NCBI GenBank assembly: GCA_030615655.1
Contig: JAUWYU010000112.1
Location: 1-5,451 of the forward strand
Direction: 5' to 3'
DNA from: Dehalococcoidia bacterium
GTDB lineage: Bacteria; Chloroflexota; Dehalococcoidia; Dehalococcoidales; RBG-16-60-22
DNA length: 5,451 nt
The translations under genes were made by a program, and so were the position numbers. Of the stretch, positions 1 through 5,451 are shown in pieces (within the stretch, counting starts at the first letter, position 1; each line of letters starts with the position of its first letter). The notes under the pieces are model-generated. The model was not told the DNA's origin. It searched no databases and saw only the letters and a list, made by a program, of their open reading frames with translations.

Positions 1-444
1 GAAATGACCACTGGACTGGACCCGGCGGCTCGCCATGTAGCCTGGGACCTTATCCGGGCTATCCGGGAAAGCGGTGCCACCGTGGTGCTGGTTACCCATT
101 TTATGGATGAGGCCGAGGAACTCTGCGACCGCGTCGCCATCATCGACCAGGGTAAAATAGTCGCATCGGATACGCCTCAGGGCCTCATTACCGCTTACGC
201 CAGCGAGGTGCGTGTCATCTTTACCACGGAACAGACCGAACTATCATGGCTGTCCGAAATCCCCGATGTGCGGGGAGTTATCAGGAGTGGGCAGAGAGTG
301 GAAGTGGAAGGCAGCGGGCCGGTACTGGCTCTGGTAGCGGCGGCACTCGTGGAGCATGGAATTGTGCCTGCCGACCTCCGGGTGGAACAGCCGACGCTCG
401 AAGATGTCTTCCTGAAACTGACCGGGCACAACGTTGGAGATTAA
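1..444 (+). CDS. ABC transporter ATP-binding protein, ABC-2 exporter type (5' truncated by window edge)
   Basis: This is the C-terminal part of the cytoplasmic ATPase of an ABC exporter, which hydrolyses ATP to drive the membrane partner encoded next. The window opens on a GAA codon giving the catalytic Glu at the end of Walker B, followed by MTTGLDP, the D-loop region. The ATG at position 4 is therefore an internal Met, not the start, and the Walker A, Q-loop and signature motif lie upstream. The H-loop is visible as VTHFMDEAEEL, with the switch His about 33 residues in. A typical DRVAIIDQGKIVASDTP stretch follows. The last ~75 residues form the C-terminal accessory domain common in this family and end in the usual PTLEDVFLKLTG. 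Met replaces the Pro normally seen after the catalytic Glu (DEPT), a minor variation. The stop codon abuts the permease ATG. The family is secure; the substrate (drug, antibiotic, polysaccharide or other) cannot be read from the sequence. Confidence 0.93.
   Translation, partial: EMTTGLDPAARHVAWDLIRAIRESGATVVLVTHFMDEAEELCDRVAIIDQGKIVASDTPQGLITAYASEVRVIFTTEQTELSWLSEIPDVRGVIRSGQRVEVEGSGPVLALVAAALVEHGIVPADLRVEQPTLEDVFLKLTGHNVGD
436..440 (+). promoter_or_regulatory. Ribosome binding site of the ABC-2 permease, inside the ATPase gene
   Basis: GGAGA lies 4 nt before the permease ATG at 445, within the last sense codons of the ATPase. With the TAA and ATG directly adjacent, this suggests translational coupling that keeps the two subunits in proportion. 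Confidence 0.6.
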
Positions 445-1185
445 ATGCGTACGCTTATAAAGCTGTCCTGGGTGGAAATAAAGCTATTCGTCCGTGAGCC
501 CATCACGATGGTCTTCACCTTTGCTTTGCCCGTGATATTCCTTTTCGTCATGGGGGGTGTCTTCGGCAATACACCCGATCCTGAAATTTACCGGGGGGTT
601 GGCGCTATGAACTACTACGTGCCCGCCTACTTCGGACTGGTGATATCGGCTATCGGCCTGGTAGCGTTACCGGTGCACCTTACTGGGTATCGCGAGCGGG
701 GTGTACTGCGTCGGTTTCGTGCCTCGTCTATCTCCATTGGGTCTTTGCTGGGTTCCCAGTTAATCATCAGCTTTATAATCACGGTACTGGGCAGCATCCT
801 GGTGATGGTCCTTGCCATGATAGTCCATTCTACGGGTCTGCCACAGTTACCGGCTCTTCTGATCGCGGCATTCGTACTGGCGAATTTGTGTTTCGTATCA
901 TTGGGTTTCTTCCTGGGGGCTGTCCTCCCATCGACACGGGCAGCGCAGGGGTTGGGATTGATACTCTTTTTTGTCATGTTCATACTTGGTGGTGCCGGCC
1001 CGCCGCCTGAAGTTTTAACCGGCGCGATGGATATTATCGGGAAAATAATGCCCCTGCGGCATGTTATCCTGATTCTGCAGGACCCGTGGCTTGGCTTCGG
1101 GTGGAATCAAAACGCGTCCCTCATAGTAGCTGGCATTACGGTGGTGGCAACCATATTAGCGGCGCGTTTCTTCCGCTGGGAGTAA
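445..1185 (+). CDS. ABC-2 type transporter permease
   Basis: This is a complete 246-residue inner-membrane subunit of an ABC-2 exporter, the expected partner of the ATPase directly upstream. Hydrophobicity suggests six membrane spans, at about residues 21-40, 58-80, 102-126, 137-162, 167-185 and 225-243. This is the usual ABC-2 layout, with a short cytoplasmic N-terminus. Between spans 2 and 3, YRERGVLRRFRAS (82-94) matches the conserved cytoplasmic RERG.LRR stretch of this family, which is thought to contact the ATPase. The loop after span 5 is Gly/Pro-rich (GGAGPPPEVL), also typical. The protein ends in a charged FFRWE tail. Its length is normal for single-domain ABC-2 permeases. The ATG at 445 is chosen because it directly follows the ATPase stop and has GGAGA ahead of it. 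The gene converges on pheT with only 5 bp between the two stop codons. The substrate is unknown; drug or antibiotic efflux is a common role of such pairs but is not shown here. Confidence 0.93.
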   Translation: MRTLIKLSWVEIKLFVREPITMVFTFALPVIFLFVMGGVFGNTPDPEIYRGVGAMNYYVPAYFGLVISAIGLVALPVHLTGYRERGVLRRFRASSISIGSLLGSQLIISFIITVLGSILVMVLAMIVHSTGLPQLPALLIAAFVLANLCFVSLGFFLGAVLPSTRAAQGLGLILFFVMFILGGAGPPPEVLTGAMDIIGKIMPLRHVILILQDPWLGFGWNQNASLIVAGITVVATILAARFFRWE

Positions 1186-1190
1186 TCGTA

Positions 1191-3602
1191 TCAAGCTCTC
1201 AGGGTCGCGCCCAGCTCACCGGTAAGCCGTTTAAGGATTTGCTCCTGTACCCTGTTGACCTCTTCGTCGGTAAGGGTCCGGGTGGGAGACTGGTAGACGA
1301 GACGGTAGGCAAGTGACTTCTTACCCGCGGCCACCTGCTTGCCGGAGTAAACGTCAAAGAGCAGGACCTCGCTGACCAGAGGGAAGCTCTGGATAATGTC
1401 AAGAACTCTCCGGTGAGATATATCGGCATCAATTACAAGCGCCAGGTCCCTGATAGTGCTCGGGAAGCGCGGTATGGACAGGAACATCCTGTGACCGGTG
1501 GCGAAGGGCAACAGGGCGGGCACGCTGATTTCAAACAGGCAGACCGGCTCGGCAATCTCGAAGGCATCCGCCACCTTGGGGTGTAATTCCCCGATAACGC
1601 CCAGTTTTACTTTCAAGCCGTTATCTTCAGCAACTATGGCGGCCTGTTTGGTTGGATGCAGACCTTCGTCGCTGCTTTTTTCGAGGTTTGCGGTCACACC
1701 CAGATGTTGAAGCAGACCTTCGACTATCCCCCTGGCATCGTAGAAATCGAATAAACCGTTGCCGCCCAGCCATGATTTCTCGACCCTGGTGCCGCTCATA
1801 ATACCGCACAATGCCTCGGGTTCGGCGGGCAGGTCGTTTTCCCTGGGCAGGTATACCTTACCCAGTTCAAACAGCCTGATGCCCTCTTCTTCGTGCCGGC
1901 GGTTCGCCGCCAGGGCAGCCAGCAGATTGACGCGGAGATTGGGGCGCAGGTATTCCTGGTCGGCGGTCATAGGCTTGACGACGCGGAGGGGCATTGGTTC
2001 CGGTGGGCGGGGGTCAGGTACCAGATTACTCAGCATCTGCAGGCTCGTCAACGAATAGGTAATTACCTCCTGAAAACCGTATCCCACCAGGCTCTGCCTT
2101 ATATTTTTATTGAGCCTGAGTACGGGTGCCGGATTCTGCCGGGGCAGCGGTTCGCCGAGCATGGTGGTTGGAATCTTGTCGTAGCCGATGATGCGGGCGA
2201 CCTCTTCAATAAGGTCGACGGCCTGCTTGATGTCGCTACGCCAGTAGGGAGTCGTAACCTGTATCTGCGACCCGCCAACCTGGCATTCGAAGCCGAGTGA
2301 AGTGAGCGTGTCCACTATCTGTTGAAGGCTGCACTCGATACCCAGAATACGTTTTACCTCATCCGGTGTCAGCAGGATGGGCCCGGGCTCTTGCCTGCCG
2401 GGGTAAACGTCGATGATGCCTTTGGCGACTTTGCCGCCGCCCAGTTCCGCAATCAACTGCGTGGCGTGCTTCAGGGCGGGTATGGTCAAGCCGGCGCTGA
2501 TACCGCGTTCGAATCGCATCGAGGCTTCACTCGTCAGGGAAAGGTGGTGGCTGGTGTAGTGAATGCTGGCCGCGTTGAAGCTGGCGGCTTCCAGCAGTAT
2601 CGAGGTTGTGTTCCCGGTGACCTCGCTGTTGACACCGCCCATAACTCCGGCGATAGCCACGGTTCCCTCTCCATCAGCGATAACCAGCATATTGCGGGTA
2701 AGCTCTCGTTCCGCCTCATCAAGGGTGATGAAGTTTTCGCCCTCGGCGGCCCGGCGGACGATGATTTTCTTGCCCCTGATTCTATCATAGTCGAACGAGT
2801 GCAGGGGTTGCCCGTATTCCAGCATCACGTAGTTGGTGGTATCGACGATATTGTTAATCGGGCGCTGGCCAGCGGCTATGAGTCGTTCCTGCATCCAGGC
2901 GGGTGACTCAACTATCTTAACGTCCGTAATGAGGCTGGCGCAGTACCTGGGGCACAGGTCGGGGTCGATAATTTCTATCGATATCTGCTCGTCTATCGGT
3001 GAGTCCGTTTCTTCGTAGCTGATTTCGGGGATATGCGGGGTCTGGCCGCTCAGGGCGGCAGCTTCCCGGGCAATACCGACTACCGAGAGACAGTCGGGAC
3101 GGTTGGGGGTGATATCAAGGTCAAAAACGGTATCGCCCATGTAGTCGGACAGAGGTGTGCCTGTCGCTGCCTCCGCCGATAAGACCATGATGCCCTCGTG
3201 GCTTTCTGAAATCCCCAGTTCTTTCTCGGAGCAAATCATGCCGCTGGAAATAACACCCCGAATTTTAGCTGCTTTTAGTTCCTCAAGCTCATCGCTGTGC
3301 GGATTTATCAATCGGGCGCCGACAGGAGCAAAGGCAATCTTGTCGCCGACATTCAGGTTGGGGGCGCCGCAGACCACGGTCTCCTGCCTGGTGCCCAAAT
3401 CGACCGTGGCCAGGCTCAGGCGGTCGGCGTTGGGGTGGGGGTTAACCGCCGTTATCTGCCCGATAATGATGTTATCCCAGCTGCCGCCGATGGTCTGAAT
3501 TTCCTCAGCCTCAAAGCCGGCCATAGTCAGCCTTTCTGCCAGTTCGGCCGGCGGCAGGGTAACGTCCACATAGTCTTTCAGCCAGTTTAACGGTACTTTC
3601 AT
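1191..3602 (-). CDS. pheT: Phenylalanyl-tRNA synthetase beta subunit
   Basis: This is the beta subunit of the cytoplasmic (alpha-beta)2 enzyme that charges tRNA-Phe, EC 6.1.1.20. Beta provides tRNA binding and hydrolysis of mischarged Tyr-tRNA-Phe. The 803-residue length is normal for bacteria, with an intact frame and the canonical opening MKVPLNWLKDYVDV. Domains in order: EMAP-type tRNA-binding OB fold (about 42-150, with NPHPNADRLS and SSGMICSEKELG); B3/B4 editing region (about 210-385, with NYVMLEYGQPLHSFD, GVMGG and SEASMRFERG); B5 domain (about 408-480, with WRSDIKQAVDLIEEVARI); catalytic-like core (about 490-700); and the C-terminal ferredoxin-fold anticodon-binding domain (about 708-802, starting at SIPRFPSTIRDLAL). 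His268 and Glu338 sit where editing-site residues are known in the family. The ATG lies 14 nt after the pheS stop. The only purine-rich ribosome site is AGGA overlapping the pheS stop, 12 nt away, so coupling to pheS translation is likely. Confidence 0.98.
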   Translation of the reverse strand: MKVPLNWLKDYVDVTLPPAELAERLTMAGFEAEEIQTIGGSWDNIIIGQITAVNPHPNADRLSLATVDLGTRQETVVCGAPNLNVGDKIAFAPVGARLINPHSDELEELKAAKIRGVISSGMICSEKELGISESHEGIMVLSAEAATGTPLSDYMGDTVFDLDITPNRPDCLSVVGIAREAAALSGQTPHIPEISYEETDSPIDEQISIEIIDPDLCPRYCASLITDVKIVESPAWMQERLIAAGQRPINNIVDTTNYVMLEYGQPLHSFDYDRIRGKKIIVRRAAEGENFITLDEAERELTRNMLVIADGEGTVAIAGVMGGVNSEVTGNTTSILLEAASFNAASIHYTSHHLSLTSEASMRFERGISAGLTIPALKHATQLIAELGGGKVAKGIIDVYPGRQEPGPILLTPDEVKRILGIECSLQQIVDTLTSLGFECQVGGSQIQVTTPYWRSDIKQAVDLIEEVARIIGYDKIPTTMLGEPLPRQNPAPVLRLNKNIRQSLVGYGFQEVITYSLTSLQMLSNLVPDPRPPEPMPLRVVKPMTADQEYLRPNLRVNLLAALAANRRHEEEGIRLFELGKVYLPRENDLPAEPEALCGIMSGTRVEKSWLGGNGLFDFYDARGIVEGLLQHLGVTANLEKSSDEGLHPTKQAAIVAEDNGLKVKLGVIGELHPKVADAFEIAEPVCLFEISVPALLPFATGHRMFLSIPRFPSTIRDLALVIDADISHRRVLDIIQSFPLVSEVLLFDVYSGKQVAAGKKSLAYRLVYQSPTRTLTDEEVNRVQEQILKRLTGELGATLRA

Positions 3603-3616
3603 TTCTTTATAAAATC

Positions 3617-4651
3617 CTAGAACTGTCTCAGAAATCTAAGGTCATTGTTAAAGTAAAGCCTGATATCGTCGACGCCGTAACGCAGCATGTGTGGCCTCTC
3701 GATGCCCAAGCCGAAGGCGAAACTGGTGTAAACTTCGGGGTCGATGCCTCCACGCTGCAGCACTTCCGGGTGAGTCATGCCGGCCCCCAGTATTTCTAAC
3801 CAGCCGGAGTTGTTGCAAAGGCGGCAGCCGCTGCCCTGACATACGATACAGTAGATGGCCATTTCCACGCCGGGCTCAACAAATGGAAAATAATCAACGC
3901 GGAAGCGTACTTTTCTATCTACGCCGAAGAAGCGTCGGGCGAATTCATAGAGTGTCCCCTTGAGGTCGGCCATGGTTATGCCCCTGTCCACAGCGATACC
4001 GTCGATATGATGGAAGGTACTCAGGTGGGTGGCATCAGTCGCCTCATAGCGGTAGACCTTGCCCGGCTCAATGGCTCTTATCGGCGGTTCCATATTCTCC
4101 AGTGTCCGGGCGGTTACCGACGTGGTGTGGGTACGCAGTAGTGACCGACTTATACCTTCACTGGTATCAACCCAGAAGGTTGACATGGAATCGCGGGAAG
4201 GGTGTTCGGCGGGGAAGTTAAGAGCTTCGAAGTTATAATAGTCCCACTCTATGTCGGGGCCTTCAATTACCTGGAAACCCATGGAAGCGAATATCTCGCA
4301 CATCTCATCAATCGTCTGCGTAATCGGATGCAGGTGCCCGACAGGGTAGGGACGACCCGGCAGGCTGATGTCGATAGCTTCTCTAGCTGCCTCCGAGGTC
4401 AGCTGTGCTTCGCGGAGAGACTGGCCTTTCTGCCCGGCACTGTCCTCCAGGAGGGTTTTGACCTTATTGGCGGCGGCGCCGACGGCTTTCCTCTCTTCAA
4501 TGGACAGCGTTGCCAGACCGCGCAAAATCCCGGTCAGCGGACTTTTCTTGCCCAGATAATGAACGCGCCAGGATTCCAGGTCCCTGACATTGTCAATGCC
4601 ATCCAGTTGCTTCAGCGCTTCCGATTTTATCTCTTCGATTTTTTCTAACAT
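3617..4651 (-). CDS. pheS: Phenylalanyl-tRNA synthetase alpha subunit
   Basis: This is the catalytic subunit of phenylalanyl-tRNA synthetase, a class II aminoacyl-tRNA synthetase, partner of pheT directly downstream. The 344-residue length is typical. The N-terminal ~90 residues form the helical tRNA-binding arm. The catalytic domain follows, with motif 1 around GHLHPITQTIDEM (105-117), motif 2 around GKVYRYEATDATH (197-209) and motif 3 at FGLGIER (313-319), ending in the family hallmark NDLRFLRQF. The phenylalanine pocket keeps F255, F257 and A312. A four-cysteine insert (C268, C271, C276, C279) resembles a small zinc site; I recall similar cysteines in PheS of several Gram-positive bacteria. 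Odd points are HTTSVTAR and FHHIDG in place of the usual HTS.-.Q.R and FHQ.EG, and Pro-His after the motif 3 Arg. The ATG is preceded by AGGA with a 5-nt spacer. An 80-nt gap with a hairpin separates it from rplT. Confidence 0.98.
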   Translation of the reverse strand: MLEKIEEIKSEALKQLDGIDNVRDLESWRVHYLGKKSPLTGILRGLATLSIEERKAVGAAANKVKTLLEDSAGQKGQSLREAQLTSEAAREAIDISLPGRPYPVGHLHPITQTIDEMCEIFASMGFQVIEGPDIEWDYYNFEALNFPAEHPSRDSMSTFWVDTSEGISRSLLRTHTTSVTARTLENMEPPIRAIEPGKVYRYEATDATHLSTFHHIDGIAVDRGITMADLKGTLYEFARRFFGVDRKVRFRVDYFPFVEPGVEMAIYCIVCQGSGCRLCNNSGWLEILGAGMTHPEVLQRGGIDPEVYTSFAFGLGIERPHMLRYGVDDIRLYFNNDLRFLRQF

Positions 4652-4659
4652 CTTTTCCT

Positions 4660-4665
4660 ATTATA
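4660..4665 (-). promoter_or_regulatory. Possible -10 element (TATAAT) just upstream of pheS
   Basis: A perfect TATAAT reads on the minus strand, ending 8 nt before the pheS ATG. No recognisable -35 box is present 16-18 nt further upstream, where the sequence is part of the hairpin. Transcription from it would begin almost at the ATG, leaving out the AGGA ribosome site. It may be a chance match in an AT-rich spacer, so it is reported only as a weak candidate. Confidence 0.15.
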
Positions 4666-4673
4666 TAACAAAT

Positions 4674-4698
4674 TTCCCCTTCCGTTGCTGAAGGGAAA
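4674..4698 (-). terminator. Hairpin upstream of pheS, possible weak terminator or attenuator
   Basis: Read on the minus strand, TTTCCCTTC (4698-4690) pairs with GAAGGGGAA (4682-4674) in a 9-bp stem with one U-G wobble and a 7-nt loop, AGCAACG. The 3' flank (ATTTGTTATATAAT) is AT-rich but lacks a clean U run, so termination would be partial at best. It lies between the ribosomal-protein genes and pheST, a position where many bacteria control pheST separately. The gap contains no Phe-rich leader peptide (no ATG before that of pheS) and no T-box consensus. A role in processing, or no role, is equally possible. Confidence 0.4.
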
Positions 4699-4731
4699 GG
4701 GAAGTGGGGGTCTTTTGTAGGCAGAGTTCTT

Positions 4732-5091
4732 CTAGTCCTGCGCTCTCCCTCCAGCCAGGGTAGCAAGGTTGGTAAATGCTCCTGGTTCCCTGACGGCCAT
4801 ATCGGCCAGCATCTTGCGGTTTATCTCAATGCCGGACTTTTTCAGTCCATCCATGAACTGGCTGTAGGTCATTCCCTGGGCCCGGCAGGCGGCATTAATG
4901 CGTAAAATCCACAGCCGTCTCATATCGCCTTTGCGCTCGCGGCGGTGGCTGTAAGCATAGCTTAAGGACTTGAGCATCGACTCGTTGGCGCGGCGGAAAA
5001 GGGAGTGCTTGGTTCCCCGGTGCCCCTTGGTCAGTGCCAGCACCTTCTTATGTCGGCGATGTGTGGTTACGCCTCTTTTAACTCTGGGCAA
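4732..5091 (-). CDS. rplT: 50S ribosomal protein L20
   Basis: Large-subunit ribosomal protein L20 binds 23S rRNA early and is needed for 50S assembly. In E. coli and Bacillus it also represses its own operon by binding the mRNA. The 119-residue length is normal, and the sequence is diagnostic: PRVKRGV opening, a Lys/Arg-rich N-terminal extension (RRHKKVLALTKGHRGTKH), then RLWILRINAACRAQGMTYS and a C-terminal globular part with INRKMLADMA. The start is TTG (5089-5091): it is the only start codon giving the conserved PRVKRG N-terminus, and a perfect AGGAGG sits 9 nt upstream. The gene follows rpmI by 17 nt and precedes pheS by 80 nt. Any L20 repressor site, if present, is not in the short rpmI-rplT gap and would be expected upstream of infC, outside the window. 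Confidence 0.98.
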   Translation of the reverse strand: MPRVKRGVTTHRRHKKVLALTKGHRGTKHSLFRRANESMLKSLSYAYSHRRERKGDMRRLWILRINAACRAQGMTYSQFMDGLKKSGIEINRKMLADMAVREPGAFTNLATLAGGRAQD

Positions 5092-5100
5092 GTGACAGTC

Positions 5101-5106
5101 CCTCCT
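5101..5106 (-). promoter_or_regulatory. Consensus Shine-Dalgarno (AGGAGG) setting the TTG start of rplT
   Basis: AGGAGG on the minus strand is fully complementary to the 16S rRNA 3' end and lies 9 nt before TTG. It starts 2 nt after the rpmI stop codon. It decides the start, since no ATG or GTG gives the conserved L20 N-terminus, and it probably compensates for the weak start codon. Confidence 0.85.
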
Positions 5107-5108
5107 AT

Positions 5109-5312
5109 CTATCTGACCCCGTAAGGTATTAGCCTCGATATGCGCTTGCGGTTACTGGGGTGCAGTTCTATCGTCTCGTCAAAAAGGCCCTTTACCCGCT
5201 TGGCCTTTTTACGGCGTAAATGGCTCTTTGGCCCCTTGACCCGCATAATCTTGCCGCTGCCGGTAGTATGGAAACGGCTCTTGGCCCCTTTATGCGTTTT
5301 AAGTTTTGGCAT
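5109..5312 (-). CDS. rpmI: 50S ribosomal protein L35
   Basis: L35 is a small basic protein of the large ribosomal subunit. The 67 residues match the family length and pattern: MPKLKTHKGAKSRFHTTGSGK at the N-terminus (family form MPK-K-T-K--AKRF--TG-GK), a very basic middle (HLRRKKAKRVKGL) and a C-terminal part ending IPYGVR. The ATG at 5310-5312 is 14 nt inside the 3' end of infC, in a different frame. No good Shine-Dalgarno lies ahead of it (only AAAGAAG, weakly purine-rich), so translation probably depends on ribosomes finishing infC. It is followed 17 nt later by rplT, the standard L35-L20 pair. Confidence 0.97.
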   Translation of the reverse strand: MPKLKTHKGAKSRFHTTGSGKIMRVKGPKSHLRRKKAKRVKGLFDETIELHPSNRKRISRLIPYGVR

Positions 5313-5451
5313 TCTGAACTTCTTTCGCTTCTTCTTTTGGTTTAGCTTTTGAACTGGCTGGTGCCAGGATTATATTCATCCGCCTCCCCTCCATTAACGG
5401 CTGCCTTTCCAGAGAGGAAATATCATTCAGAGATTCTACCATCCGCTGTAG
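5299..5451 (-). CDS. infC: Translation initiation factor IF-3, C-terminal end (5' truncated by window edge)
   Basis: Only the last 50 codons are in the window, reading in from the right edge on the minus strand and stopping at TAA (5299-5301). The peptide begins LQRMVESLNDISSLERQPLM and continues EGRRMNIILAP. This is the conserved end of the IF3 C-terminal domain, which binds the 30S subunit, prevents premature 50S joining and checks start-codon and initiator-tRNA pairing. After ILAP comes a roughly 19-residue Lys/Glu/Ala-rich tail (KAKPKEEAKEVQNAKT) absent from the short E. coli type protein; such tails occur in several phyla. The last codons overlap the rpmI start by 14 nt. Position ahead of rpmI-rplT is the usual operon order, which supports the call. 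The start codon, often a rare one in infC, is outside the window. Confidence 0.93.
   Translation of the reverse strand, partial: LQRMVESLNDISSLERQPLMEGRRMNIILAPASSKAKPKEEAKEVQNAKT

Noticed and set aside
4..6. ATG at position 4 as the start of the ABC ATPase
   Set aside because: It lies in the Walker B/D-loop region (E-MTTGLDP), so it is an internal Met of a gene cut by the window edge.
1893..2300. Plus-strand open frame of 135 codons opposite pheT
   Set aside because: A shadow of pheT with no family resemblance.
2322..2906. Plus-strand open frame of 194 codons within pheT
   Set aside because: It is antisense to the well-conserved editing and B5 region of pheT. Its translation shows no recognisable family, and long antisense frames are common in moderately GC-rich genes.
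4202..4648. Plus-strand open frame of 148 codons opposite pheS
   Set aside because: It is antisense to the N-terminal half of pheS, which is clearly the real gene. No ribosome site or known domain supports it.
4652..4731. T-box riboswitch or pheM-like leader peptide upstream of pheS
   Set aside because: The gap is too short, lacks the T-box consensus, and has no start codon ahead of that of pheS, so no leader peptide is possible there.
5140..5352. Plus-strand open frame ending in a Phe-rich, hydrophobic stretch
   Set aside because: It is the complement of Lys/Arg-rich L35 and the IF3 tail; Lys AAA/AAG codons read as Phe/Leu on the other strand, so the hydrophobic look is an artefact.
1..5451. 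A new defence, mobile or otherwise undescribed system
   Set aside because: All coding sequence is explained by a standard ABC exporter and the standard infC-rpmI-rplT-pheS-pheT operon. I saw no repeats, integrase, transposase or unknown gene.

Overview
The window looks like ordinary bacterial core-genome sequence, moderately GC-rich and tightly packed with genes on both strands. Two gene clusters converge near position 1190. Protein style (a Lys/Glu-rich tail on IF3, a bacterial PheS with a four-cysteine insert, a TTG start on rplT) and the gene order fit a deep-branching bacterium. My best guess is a Chloroflexota member of the Dehalococcoidia type, but this is an inference from general resemblance and could be wrong.

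Plus strand, 1-1185: the 3' part of an ABC transporter ATPase gene (its start lies upstream of the window), followed with no gap by a complete ABC-2 family permease gene. Together they form a two-gene exporter operon of the drug/polysaccharide/antibiotic-efflux type, with unknown substrate.

Minus strand, 5451 down to 1191: the 3' end of infC (IF3), then rpmI (L35), rplT (L20), pheS and pheT (the two subunits of phenylalanyl-tRNA synthetase). This is the classic infC-rpmI-rplT-pheS-pheT translation operon. infC and rpmI overlap by 14 nt, rpmI-rplT are 17 nt apart, and pheS-pheT are 14 nt apart. Only the 80-nt rplT-pheS gap leaves room for a control element, and it holds a plausible hairpin just upstream of pheS.

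No mobile element, CRISPR array, tRNA/rRNA gene or unknown system is visible. The points most worth a second look are: four replaced phenylalanine-contact residues in PheS; the TTG start with a perfect Shine-Dalgarno on rplT, downstream of the gene for the factor that polices start codons; the infC/rpmI overlap; and the 5-bp gap between the convergent permease and pheT genes.
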